Assembly (NCBI GenBank): GCA_900465665.1
Contig: UBJO01000074.1
Span: 1-64,000, forward strand
Reading direction: 5' to 3'
Source of the DNA: Hyphomicrobiales bacterium
GTDB lineage: Bacteria > Pseudomonadota > Alphaproteobacteria > Rhizobiales > Rhizobiaceae
Length of the DNA: 64,000 nt
Each line of letters begins with the position of its first letter. The stretch's first letter is position 1. The translations under genes were made by a program, and so were the position numbers. Shown piece after piece: positions 35,870 through 44,117 of the stretch. Under the pieces are notes generated by a model that worked only from the letters and a program-made list of their open reading frames with translations, made no database searches and was not told the origin of the DNA.

Positions 35870-36496
35870 ATGTTGGCAGCAGCGGTTAGAAAGCAATCAC
35901 CTCGCGTCTTTGCGGTGAAGCAGATGATGGAAACATCGAGGTCTGAAACAGTCCAGAACAGGATGACAAGGCTTATGGCCGCCGTCGCAGAGATGCGCGA
36001 CGCTGCGGCCTTTGAGGACATCTACGCTTACATGTTCCCGCGTCTCAGATCGCACATGAGGAAGATGACCAAAGATCGAACCATGGCGGACGAACTCACT
36101 CAGGAGGTCATGCTCTCAGTCTGGCGCAAGGCGCACTTGTACGATCCGAACCGAGCGCAGGTATCAACGTGGATCTTCAGGATTGCGCGAAATCTCTACA
36201 TCGATACGTTGCGCCGCCGTATGCCAGAGTTTGACGAAAATGATCCGGCATTTGTTCCGGAAGAGGCACCCTCGGCAGATCGTTTGCTGGTGGATGCTCA
36301 GGACGCAGACGCGCTAAGACGAGCTCTTGGACAATTGAAGGAGGAGCATCTCGAAGTCTTGCGTCTGTCATATTTCGAGGAGATGCCGCACTCGGCGATA
36401 GCCTCTGCATTGGGCATACCGCTTGGAACAGTTAAGTCACGAATTCGAATGGCCTGTGAGAAACTAAGATGGGTATTGCAGCATACAACCCGATGA
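35870..36496 (+). CDS. rpoE: ECF sigma factor of the RpoE/ChrR (singlet oxygen) type
   Basis: A 208-residue ECF sigma factor with sigma-2 (about 50-115; DELTQEVMLSVWRKAHLYDP, VSTWIFRIARNLYIDTLRR) and sigma-4 (about 145-205; LSYFEEMPHSAIASALGIPLG, VKSRIRMACEKLR). The stop overlaps the chrR start (ATGA), the normal arrangement for a sigma and its anti-sigma. The start is uncertain: GTG 35861, ATG 35870 or a later ATG near 35924 are all possible. It would transcribe its own operon and probably folE-phrB and the CFA-lipocalin operon. Confidence 0.9.
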   Translation: MLAAAVRKQSPRVFAVKQMMETSRSETVQNRMTRLMAAVAEMRDAAAFEDIYAYMFPRLRSHMRKMTKDRTMADELTQEVMLSVWRKAHLYDPNRAQVSTWIFRIARNLYIDTLRRRMPEFDENDPAFVPEEAPSADRLLVDAQDADALRRALGQLKEEHLEVLRLSYFEEMPHSAIASALGIPLGTVKSRIRMACEKLRWVLQHTTR

Positions 36497-37152
36497 CCCG
36501 ACATCATATCGACGATGAAATGCTGATGCGCTACGCAGCGGGAAAGCTCACAGAGGGATGGGGCGTCGCCGTCGCAACGCATCTTGCGCTATGCCCGTCA
36601 TGCCGCAGCAGCCTGGGCGTCTACGAAGCGTTAGGCGGCCATTTTCTGGACAGCGAAAATCCACAAAGCGATGACGAGGTCATTGCGCGCAGCTGGAAGC
36701 AGTTGAAGGCCCGAATTGATGCCGGAGAGATCGATAAGGTCATCCCTCTCAGGCGGCCTGCCGGTAATACCCTCTTACCGGAACCGCTTAGATCATACGT
36801 CGACCAGGCAGGTGGACTTGCTTGGCGTCGGTTGGGGGCTGGAGGTGCAGCCCAGATGATTGTGCCTACGGGCGACGAAACGACAACTGCGCGACTGTTG
36901 CTTATTCCGAAGGGACAACCCGTACCAGAGCACACACACAACGGGGTTGAGCTTACGCTGGTCCTAGCTGGATCGTTCTCAGACGAGATTTCAACATTCC
37001 GCCGAGGAGACGTCGAAATGGCGGATACGGAGATTATTCACACCCCACGTGCCGGTGAAGAGGAGGATTGCATTTGTCTGGCCGTCACCGATGCACCGCT
37101 AAGATTTTCCAGCAGGCTTATGCGGTTCCTCCAGCCTTGGTTGAAAATATGA
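36493..37152 (+). CDS. chrR: ChrR-type zinc-dependent anti-sigma factor
   Basis: A 219-residue anti-sigma factor. The N-terminal zinc-binding domain has His5, His30, Cys34 and Cys37 (THLALCPSC). These sit one position before the zinc ligands I recall for R. sphaeroides ChrR (His6, His31, Cys35, Cys38). The C-terminal cupin domain (about 110-210) contains EHTHNGVELTLVLAG. ChrR holds RpoE inactive until singlet oxygen or organic peroxide triggers release. It overlaps rpoE by 4 bp. Confidence 0.93.
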   Translation: MTRHHIDDEMLMRYAAGKLTEGWGVAVATHLALCPSCRSSLGVYEALGGHFLDSENPQSDDEVIARSWKQLKARIDAGEIDKVIPLRRPAGNTLLPEPLRSYVDQAGGLAWRRLGAGGAAQMIVPTGDETTTARLLLIPKGQPVPEHTHNGVELTLVLAGSFSDEISTFRRGDVEMADTEIIHTPRAGEEEDCICLAVTDAPLRFSSRLMRFLQPWLKI

Positions 37153-37834
37153 GCGCGGAACATCGGAGGAAACGGACTGTCGTCTAGACTTTGATGGCGG
37201 CAATGCGACGAGTTCTGTCAATCTCGACGGGACGTTGTCGTAACCTTGACGCCAAGGCTCTCCGTAATAAGTGGATAAAACCACACGAAGAGTAGGGCAA
37301 AAGCATATTCCTTGGTGCATCAATTGTGCTTGCCGTCGCCCTAGCAGCTTTGAGAAGCTGCCGAGGTCACCGGACCGAACGAACATGCCCCAGAGGAATC
37401 CAACAAGGGCAATGGTTCCCACGGGTTGTGTCCTAGTTCATCAAAGAGCGCCACGGCAAATGCTATTTAATGTTTTGTAGCGATCCGGTGTTCAGGGCGG
37501 GGGATATAGCTTATCAACTTTAGCATGTGTTGGTAATCATTCACTCACCAGGTCGCCTTCCTTTGCCTGATCTCAAAGACGTCGTCCCGGATGTTGCTGA
37601 TCGTTTCGCTTAAGCCGCCGGGCCGGATGTCGCAGTTGGGTTGTTTGGGCCAGCGACATAAGTGACGACTGGACTCTACATGTCGGCGGTTCCCATATCA
37701 TCGAGGCGGATGCATCTATTCAGGCAAGTTTGGGGTGGAATGCGGCCGGTTGTTGCGACAATGCGGTGGCAGCATCGCGCGCAAAGTTGTGTCGGCACCG
37801 CAGGTGGTAGCGCCTAGGCCCGTGACACGCGGGC
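37153..37834. other. Intergenic region with possible decayed sequence
   Basis: About 680 bp with no supportable gene. A minus-strand frame ending at 37545 reads plausibly as a C-terminus (DDVFEIRQRKATW) but has no start and no recognised family. Together with the ATPase remnant next to it, this suggests a decayed segment. Confidence 0.4.
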
Positions 37835-37985
37835 CTAGATAATTGCTTCCTTTGTGCCGGTCTCGATGACCTTGCCGACGTACATCATAATGACTTGGTC
37901 GGAGACTTGGTGCGCGCTAGCGAGGCCTGGGCTAAGAACAGCGTTGCGGGATTGCGCTCGCGCCACAGCTTTGCCAGCAAGGGCG
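37835..37985 (-). pseudogene. Remnant of an ABC transporter ATPase C-terminal region
   Basis: The minus strand reads LLAKLWRERNPATLFLAQ and then, after a frame change near 37915, QVSDQVIMMYVGKVIETGTK followed by EAII and a stop at 37835. This resembles the D-loop to H-loop region of ABC ATPases (typically ...SDRVAVMYLGRIVETG). About 50 codons survive, with no Walker motifs and a frameshift, so it is a dead fragment. It abuts the lipocalin stop. Confidence 0.5.
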
Positions 37986-37989
37986 CACA

Positions 37990-38529
37990 TTAGCGACCAG
38001 CCTGAGCGGGAAACTCAAGCTTTGTGACATCATAGCCGAGTTCGCTCGCCTTGCGGATCATCACCTTCAGTTTTGCTTTCGATGGGACGGCCCGCGCGTA
38101 GATCCAGAGGTTCCGCATTTCAGGGTCGGCACTAATGAACCACGTTTTGTCGGGGGATTTGTAAAGAACCCAGTAGTTGAACACGATGAAGAAGGGATAT
38201 CGGACGCGCATCTTGCCATTGCCGTGCCCGAGATCGACGATCCTTCCATCGCCATTGACAGTCTTCAGCCGTCCGCCAGGAGTGCCGACGTGACAACCGT
38301 CTTCCACTTGGACCGCGCCTGGCATTTTTCCGGGCTTGTAGGTTGAATAGCCCGCAACACAGCCATCAGTCAGCCACATAGGCCGACGGCCGATCTCAAG
38401 CCATGTCCCATGATAATGGTCCATACCCACTGCGATCGGACGCGGCTCGACTGAGGCCGAGAGGGCTGGGCTGGATAAAGACATCCATGCGACCGCCGCG
38501 GCAAAACACCAACGAGAAATTTTTTGCAT
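37990..38529 (-). CDS. Periplasmic lipocalin of the stress locus
   Basis: A 179-residue lipocalin with a Sec signal peptide (MQKISRWCFAAAVAWM, cleavage near ALSA). The mature part begins with a lipocalin G-x-W signature (HGTWLEIGRRP) and two cysteines likely form a disulfide (LTDGCVAGYS, VEDGCHVG). There is no lipobox, unlike the lipocalin at 12162. It is the last gene of the DUF1295-CFA-membrane protein-lipocalin operon. Lipocalins in comparable ECF regulons are thought to handle oxidised or modified fatty acids. Confidence 0.85.
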   Translation of the reverse strand: MQKISRWCFAAAVAWMSLSSPALSASVEPRPIAVGMDHYHGTWLEIGRRPMWLTDGCVAGYSTYKPGKMPGAVQVEDGCHVGTPGGRLKTVNGDGRIVDLGHGNGKMRVRYPFFIVFNYWVLYKSPDKTWFISADPEMRNLWIYARAVPSKAKLKVMIRKASELGYDVTKLEFPAQAGR

Positions 38530-38573
38530 ACCAAGCTCCCATTTGTTCACGCTTTTGTTTGATCGGATGGGCT

Positions 38574-39101
38574 TCAAGTCCGCGATATCCCCGCATAGCG
38601 AAGAGCGATAAAGGCCAACAGGCTGGCAACGGCGAAGGCATTCAGGTTGAAGAAGGTAACAAGTTCGGGTGCAGTCCAGACACGGAGCGGCGCATCAATG
38701 AAATTGCGCGAGAACACGAAGACGGCAAAGACGAGCACAGCCATTCCGCGCTGCCACCACTTTTCGTCCGCTTTGAAAGACAGCGCGACCAGCATGACAC
38801 AGGCGGCGAAGAATAATTCCGTGCCTGAGGCCGAGCCAAACAGTTTCGTCTCGAACAAAGTGTCGAACGTGCCGATCAGTGGCAGCGCGATCCGGGCTGC
38901 CAAGGGAGATCGTCCGGCCAGAAACGGGATTGCTAGGAAGAGCGGCGCTGAGAGCAATGTGGCAAGCGATGCCACCACGCCATCGCCGACCAGATACCAG
39001 ACATAGACAGGATAAAAGGGCTTGTTCAGCACGATGACCCAGGCAATCGTCACGGTCGCCTGGGTGAGCGCGTCGGGCTGTTTGATTGCCTCAGACATCA
39101 T
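38574..39101 (-). CDS. Integral membrane protein of the CFA operon (DUF2878-like)
   Basis: A 175-residue protein with about five hydrophobic helices spread over the whole length (for example ATVTIAWVIVLNKPFYPVYVW, ELFFAACVMLVAL, GMAVLVFAVFVFS). It resembles small membrane proteins (DUF2878) that accompany CFA-synthase-like methyltransferases. I infer that family from context and cannot verify it. Its start overlaps the methyltransferase stop by 4 bp, which supports co-translation. Function unknown. Confidence 0.65.
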   Translation of the reverse strand: MMSEAIKQPDALTQATVTIAWVIVLNKPFYPVYVWYLVGDGVVASLATLLSAPLFLAIPFLAGRSPLAARIALPLIGTFDTLFETKLFGSASGTELFFAACVMLVALSFKADEKWWQRGMAVLVFAVFVFSRNFIDAPLRVWTAPELVTFFNLNAFAVASLLAFIALRYAGISRT

Positions 39102-40126
39102 TTGGCCGGCGCCATTAGGTAGTGGCCGACACCCCAGACATCGCCCTTATCATGCCCGAACAGACCAGCAGTCGACAGGAAGAAGAGCCGCCAGCGGCGA
39201 AGCCACAGGGACACGTCCTTGCCATACACCCTTGTAAGAATTGGCCGAATTCGATGAATGTCACGGTCAAAATTCGCCAGCCAATCAAGTGCCGTCCGAC
39301 TATAGTGCGTTCCCGACCAGCGCCATTCCCGCTCGACCTCGAACAGGTCGCCGAAGCGATGCGGCAGGTCGTGCGCGGGCATGATCCCGCCAGTAAAGAA
39401 GTGCTGTGCGATCCAGTCGGACGGGTCGTTGGGATCGAACCTGTATGAGCGGTTCTTGTGAGTGAAGACGTGCAAGAAAAGCCTGCCATCAGGTTTTATC
39501 CAACTGCGGACACGCTCGAGAAGCGTGCGCCAGTTGGACATGTGCTCGAACATTTCCACCGACACGACACGGTCGAACTTCGCCTGAGTGGAAAAATGGT
39601 TCATGTCTGCGGTGATGACGTCAAGGTTGGTCAGGCCATCGCGCCGCGCGACGTCAAGTATATGGGCTCGCTGTGAGGCCGAGTTCGAAACGCTCGTGAT
39701 GCGTGAATGGGGGAAGCGTCGAGCGAGGTAGAGCGAAAGTGAGCCCCAACCACAGCCAAGCTCCAGGATAGTCATGCCGTCTTCGATCGCCGCATTCGCA
39801 ACGGTCTCGGCGAGCGCCAGGGTCTCTGCTTCAGCAAGCGTCGTATCGTGCGTCGGATAAAGGCAACAGGAGTATTTGCGCTGCGGTCCAAGTGCTGCCG
39901 CGAAGAAGTCGGCAGGCACCTCATAATGCTGCCGATTGGCCTCGTCCGTGTGGGTCGCGACCGGAAATCGTTTCATGAGCTGGACGAAATCGCGCTCGGT
40001 GTCCGCCGTCGTTGTCGCAAGCTTGCGCTTGGTGCGCGCGCAGAGAAAATCGATGCCGGCCAGTGTCATTGCGTCGGTGAGCGGCGCGCGCTCTGCAGTG
40101 TTGATGGCGAATGCCAGCATGTTCAT
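39098..40126 (-). CDS. Cyclopropane-fatty-acid-synthase-family SAM methyltransferase
   Basis: A 342-residue methyltransferase. The SAM-binding motif is ILELGCGWGSLSLYLAR (near 140), with CFA-family blocks KYSCCLYP and SVEMFEHMSNW and the end segment WLRRWRLFF. Members transfer a methyl group to the double bond of phospholipid acyl chains, making cyclopropane, methylated or (with partners) furan fatty acids. At 342 residues it is shorter than classical E. coli Cfa (382). ATG 40126 overlaps the upstream stop by one base (TAATG). Confidence 0.9.
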   Translation of the reverse strand: MNMLAFAINTAERAPLTDAMTLAGIDFLCARTKRKLATTTADTERDFVQLMKRFPVATHTDEANRQHYEVPADFFAAALGPQRKYSCCLYPTHDTTLAEAETLALAETVANAAIEDGMTILELGCGWGSLSLYLARRFPHSRITSVSNSASQRAHILDVARRDGLTNLDVITADMNHFSTQAKFDRVVSVEMFEHMSNWRTLLERVRSWIKPDGRLFLHVFTHKNRSYRFDPNDPSDWIAQHFFTGGIMPAHDLPHRFGDLFEVEREWRWSGTHYSRTALDWLANFDRDIHRIRPILTRVYGKDVSLWLRRWRLFFLSTAGLFGHDKGDVWGVGHYLMAPAK

Positions 40127-40923
40127 TACTGATCTCCTGGAAGGGTAGATTTGCGAGGACCTGGGAAGAAAGCGTTGACCCTGTGCTGCAGGGCACGGAA
40201 TTTGTCGCCGCGCGAGCGCAGCATGTGTTCTTCGAGAGGTGGAACGCCGGATACATGCACCAGCAGCCAGTACATCATGAGTGGCGCGAGCAAGGACAGC
40301 CAGTTCCATATCGATCCGGTCGAAGCAAACAGCGGCCAGCAACACCAGATAAGCCATTCGAAGAAATAGTTTGGGTGTCTTGAATACGACCAGAACCCGA
40401 CCTCACAGACTTCCGTCTTAGCCTCGGGCGTCTTTCGGAAGCGGGCAAGCTGGGCATCGGAGATGGCCTCGCCGGCTAGCCCGACGATGGCGAGTAGCAT
40501 GGCCAGAGCGTCAATCGCCCCTGGAAACGACCGCTCATTGGCTGCAGCCAGATAGACAGCCAGAACGAGAACAAAGGCGGCCAATGCCTGGATCTGTAGA
40601 AAGAGGAACAGCCGCCAGGCCGCGCCGTCGCCCCAGTCTTCGATGAATTTTGCATAACGGGGATCCTCAGAAGCGCCCCTGCTGCGTGAGCCGATATGGC
40701 TTGCGAGCCTAAGCGACCAGGCGCTGATCACGACCAAGAGGACGATCCGGCGGTCGAAGTCACCATCAGCGAGCGCGATAGCGGCAATGCCTCCAACGCC
40801 GACCGCCACCGACCAAATCGTGTCGATCCACCCACTTTGTCCGGTGGCGCGCTGTGTCGCCCACGCGCCGGCCATGGCCAGTGACAACCAGAATGCGATG
40901 GCGACGAGGAGGAGGATGTCCAT
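40126..40923 (-). CDS. DUF1295 membrane protein (steroid 5-alpha-reductase/ICMT-like fold)
   Basis: A 265-residue multi-pass membrane protein of the DUF1295 family. The C-terminal half holds the family signature GFWSYSRHPNYFFEW and the ending VSGVPPLEEHMLRSRGDKF, typical of 3-oxo-5-alpha-steroid 4-dehydrogenase-like reductases and ICMT relatives. It begins the operon with the CFA-type methyltransferase. That pairing suggests a role in reducing or modifying membrane fatty acids. ATG 40923 is preceded by GGGAAGACTG; a Met 11 codons earlier is possible. Confidence 0.88.
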   Translation of the reverse strand: MDILLLVAIAFWLSLAMAGAWATQRATGQSGWIDTIWSVAVGVGGIAAIALADGDFDRRIVLLVVISAWSLRLASHIGSRSRGASEDPRYAKFIEDWGDGAAWRLFLFLQIQALAAFVLVLAVYLAAANERSFPGAIDALAMLLAIVGLAGEAISDAQLARFRKTPEAKTEVCEVGFWSYSRHPNYFFEWLIWCCWPLFASTGSIWNWLSLLAPLMMYWLLVHVSGVPPLEEHMLRSRGDKFRALQHRVNAFFPGPRKSTLPGDQ

Positions 40924-41542
40924 CAGTCTTCCCGTATGGTCCCGAAGGCGTTTCATGTGTCTACGGTGGCCACAAGCACTTGGTTTCGCTCCGGGGGGAA
41001 GAATTTTTGCAATTACCCCCTCAGTTTTGCAGCTCGCTGCCTGTGCATCTGGTGCGTCTAACACGTCAATTTTTGAAAGGGCCGCAGTGCTAGGAAGTGA
41101 TCGCGCTGACGCTCTTGCTGACGTCGTCGCAACAGTGCTGGTTCATGCCCTTTCGCCTTTTCTGGCGGCTGCCCATCTTCTACCCATTGAAACTTTACGG
41201 TCTCTGTTCAACAGGAGCTCACGAAATATATCTGCCCGCAATGAAACTATAGGCGGTCGGCTTTCGTACCAATGTCGCGACAGAGCAATCGAGCCGCCGA
41301 GGTGCACGGGTTGAAGGAACTGAAACGTCGAAGGGCGGATAGGCTGAATATTGCGATGGTTGGGGCGCCGGAATGTCTGCAGTACCCACTGATTGGCTCC
41401 TGTCCCAATCACTTAAGGCGACGTTTTTTGATGCTGCTGATCGTGTTGGGCTGGGGGAAAGGAGCGTGTTTTACAAGCGATGCATCACAATCGCGCCGAC
41501 AGGTTTTGAGAAGCGTTCAGGCCGATGGAAGGAGAAATAAGC
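40924..41542. other. Promoter region of the DUF1295-CFA operon
   Basis: About 620 bp between divergent genes. I looked for a TGATCC-type ECF promoter upstream of 40923 on the minus strand and did not find a good match. No gene or repeat is seen. Confidence 0.4.
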
Positions 41543-41923
41543 ATGATGAAGTTGATCATAGTCCCAACCGTTGCGGTACTATCTGCCATACCGGGTTTCA
41601 CGTTGGCTCATGCCGCAGATATTGACGGGAATTGGGCTCGAGGAGACGGCAACGCTAGGGTCCGCATTGCATCTTGTGGATCGGATATTTGTGCCACCAA
41701 CACTTGGATCAAACCGGGCACGGCCAAGGAGAAAGAGGGCGATCGGCTTGTCATGACGATCGAGCCTGGAACCGACGGTGTCTATTCTGGGACGGCCTTC
41801 GATCCGCAGCGAAACCTGACCTACAAGCTTACGGTGACAATCAATGGCGACAAGATGACCACGAGAGGGTGCGTCGTAGCCGGGCTGCTATGCAAAGGCA
41901 TTGATTGGACCCGGATTAATTAG
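41543..41923 (+). CDS. DUF2147-like periplasmic protein
   Basis: A 126-residue secreted protein. The Sec signal peptide (MMKLIIVPTVAVLSAI) is cleaved near AHAA. The mature domain starts DIDGNWARGDGNARVRIASC and ends GCVVAGLLCKGIDWTRI, the DUF2147 pattern, with four cysteines likely to form two disulfides. GGAGAAAT precedes the ATG. It stands alone. Function in the family is not established; it may be an envelope or ligand-binding protein. Confidence 0.85.
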   Translation: MMKLIIVPTVAVLSAIPGFTLAHAADIDGNWARGDGNARVRIASCGSDICATNTWIKPGTAKEKEGDRLVMTIEPGTDGVYSGTAFDPQRNLTYKLTVTINGDKMTTRGCVVAGLLCKGIDWTRIN

Positions 41924-42536
41924 ACAGGCAGGCTGGTAGCGAAGCAGGTGCGGCCAATGATCGTGACCCACTCCTCTTTGTCGCGATCGGCTTCGTCTGG
42001 CATGCTTTATCGGCTGCCGATGCGCTATCGATTGAAAGATTTATAGGTTTGCGCAGGCGGCTTTCATCGACATACTCACATAGATCGGTGCTTGCTCTGG
42101 CCTCTGGCGAGGGAATACAATTACGCTTCCCACCTACCTGATCGATTTATGGATGGTGCAAACGTCAGGCAATGAGGCTCTTTGTGATCGATTAGTGGTT
42201 AGAAGAGCCCGTTCCCGGGCCATCGCCGGTTATGATCCCCGTCTCTTTGACCAAACAGACACTGCTCCTTGGGCTCAGCTAGCGCATGTCGCTATCGCTG
42301 GCCTTGGTGGTGCTTGTAGGCCTTGTCGGAGCGGAGACTCGGCGCGGGCTTAGGTAAACCGCGGCCTGAGGCGAGTGGAGATGGAGTTCGGCCTTCGGGC
42401 CGGCCTAGAGGTTGGCGACATTACCCTTCTGCTGGACCGGTTAAGGCGTCGTCTGCTAGAACTTAGCACGGTCATGACGCTGATAGCGAAGTGGCGATAC
42501 GATAGGCGGGCAGGTGTGCTTTAAAGGAGCAATGTG
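41924..42536. other. Intergenic region with one possible micro-gene
   Basis: 613 bp. A 47-codon frame, ATG 42381 to TAA 42524, reads MEFGLRAGLEVGDITLLLDR and then a basic tail. It is followed directly by the Shine-Dalgarno site of the GlxA-type regulator. It is weakly supported; nothing else is visible. Confidence 0.3.
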
Positions 42537-43547
42537 ATGCGTCCGGAACACTATAAAGACGGAGGTGCCGCGGACCAAAGCACCCGGCTTAAGGTCGGCT
42601 TCGTTCTCGCGCGGTCATTCACGCTTTCGGCCTTTGCGATGTTCGTCGATACGCTGCGTCTCGCAAGCGACGAGCATGATCGGTCGGGAAGGGTGAGGGC
42701 CGACTGGCAGGTGCTTGGCAGCACCCGTCACCTGATTACATCGAGTTGCGGCGTGCAGGTTGCGCCGACATCGGACTTCGTCGATCCAGGCCGGTTCGAC
42801 TATATCGTCGTGGTGGGCGGGTTGCTCAACAGGCAGGAACCTGTCGATCGTGATACCGTGGCGTTCCTTAAACTCGCTGACACCAAGAAGATTCCTCTGC
42901 TCGGGGTTTGCACAGGCACTTTCATTCTTGCCGAGGCTGGGATGATGAAGAACCACGACGTCTGCGTCAGCTGGCTTCATGCAAAAGCCTTCCGGGATCG
43001 GTTTCCCGAGTTGTCGGTTAGGTCGGACAGGATTTTCAATCTTGATCGGCGTCGGGGTTCGTGCGCCGGAGGCAGCAGCGCCGCCGATATGGCCGTAGCC
43101 CTTGTGCGCCGCCATATCGGCCGCGAAGCAGAGAGAAATGCTCTTGAGGTGCTGCAGATCGAGAAAGCCCGCTCCCACCTGGAGGTGCAACCACGGCGGC
43201 CACTTTACGAGGAATACAAGGATACGCGCTTGAGAGCGGTGTTGATCATGATGGAGCAGCATCTTGACAGCGATATTTCGATAGCGCAACTCGCTGCATC
43301 TGTGGGTGTTACGCGCAGGCAGCTTGAGCGTATTTTTGAGAAAGAAGCAGGCATGTCACCGGCACGCGCCTATGCCAAAGTTCGCCTTGAACGAGCCAAG
43401 GTGCTTCTTGCGCAGACAAAGTTGCCGATGATCGACATCGCGATGGATGTAGGTTTTCGCACCGCTTCGCAGTTCACCCACTCTTTCAAGCGAGAATTCG
43501 GACAGACGCCATCGCGCGCACGAGCCGCTCTGCTCGCAGTAAGCTGA
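42537..43547 (+). CDS. GlxA-family AraC-type regulator (DJ-1/PfpI domain)
   Basis: A 336-residue regulator. The N-terminal DJ-1/PfpI-like domain (about 15-195) contains the nucleophile-elbow-like GVCTGTFILAEAG. The C-terminal AraC double HTH (about 225-330) contains ISIAQLAASVGVTRRQLERIF and LPMIDIAMDVGFRTASQFTHSFKREFGQTP. Such proteins (GlxA, ArgR/CdhR-like) often control betaine, carnitine or amino-acid catabolism. No catabolic genes adjoin, so the target is unknown. AGGAGC precedes ATG 42537. Confidence 0.92.
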   Translation: MRPEHYKDGGAADQSTRLKVGFVLARSFTLSAFAMFVDTLRLASDEHDRSGRVRADWQVLGSTRHLITSSCGVQVAPTSDFVDPGRFDYIVVVGGLLNRQEPVDRDTVAFLKLADTKKIPLLGVCTGTFILAEAGMMKNHDVCVSWLHAKAFRDRFPELSVRSDRIFNLDRRRGSCAGGSSAADMAVALVRRHIGREAERNALEVLQIEKARSHLEVQPRRPLYEEYKDTRLRAVLIMMEQHLDSDISIAQLAASVGVTRRQLERIFEKEAGMSPARAYAKVRLERAKVLLAQTKLPMIDIAMDVGFRTASQFTHSFKREFGQTPSRARAALLAVS

Positions 43548-44117
43548 TGCAACCCGTTGGAACCATCAGGCAGCTTGTCGCTATCCTGTCAGTTCCGTCA
43601 CGGGCGAGCGGGTTGGATCGCCGATATGCTTTGATCGACCGTGCAACGGCTATCGTAGCGCAGCCGGGGCGGGAATGCGACCGGCACAGGCGCCGACGGC
43701 CATAGGCTTGCCACCAGCCTCAGCGAAGCTTCGATGGAACCTGCGGCCTTGTGAGCAAACGATGGAAGCGAGCCGGCGCGAGGCTTTCGCGCACGATCAG
43801 TACGACATATCGCCACTGCACCTCCTGACAAATTCTTGGGCGAGCACCTGAAGACGTTGCATCCTGGAGGTAATATCGACTGCCGCCGTTTTAAACGGGC
43901 ACTTGCTCCGCTTCGCGCGCGAGCCAACGAACGCCCTGGCGAGAAGAGCCGTATTGCCGGAAATGTCGCGTGGCGGGCGGTAGAAGGTAACCCGCTTCTA
44001 GTGTGAGCGCACGAGCACATGAAAAACCCGCTCACTCATTGCAGGCGGAACGGAACAAGTGGCTATCACCGCAGTTTCGCCAACACGGCACGTCGCCGGA
44101 GACTTTTACCGGGAGTG
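43548..44117. other. Intergenic region, nothing recognised
   Basis: 570 bp between the GlxA-type regulator and the Mfd-like gene. A 145-codon minus-strand frame is present but is Arg/Ser/Pro-rich and lacks a start signal. Confidence 0.45.

Noticed and set aside
37545..37632. Minus-strand C-terminus-like frame ending DDVFEIRQRKATW
   Set aside because: Protein-like but has no start and no identified family; too little to call a pseudogene.
43598..44035. 145-codon minus-strand frame upstream of the Mfd-like gene
   Set aside because: Composition typical of a non-coding GC-rich frame and overlaps the Mfd upstream region; no start signal.
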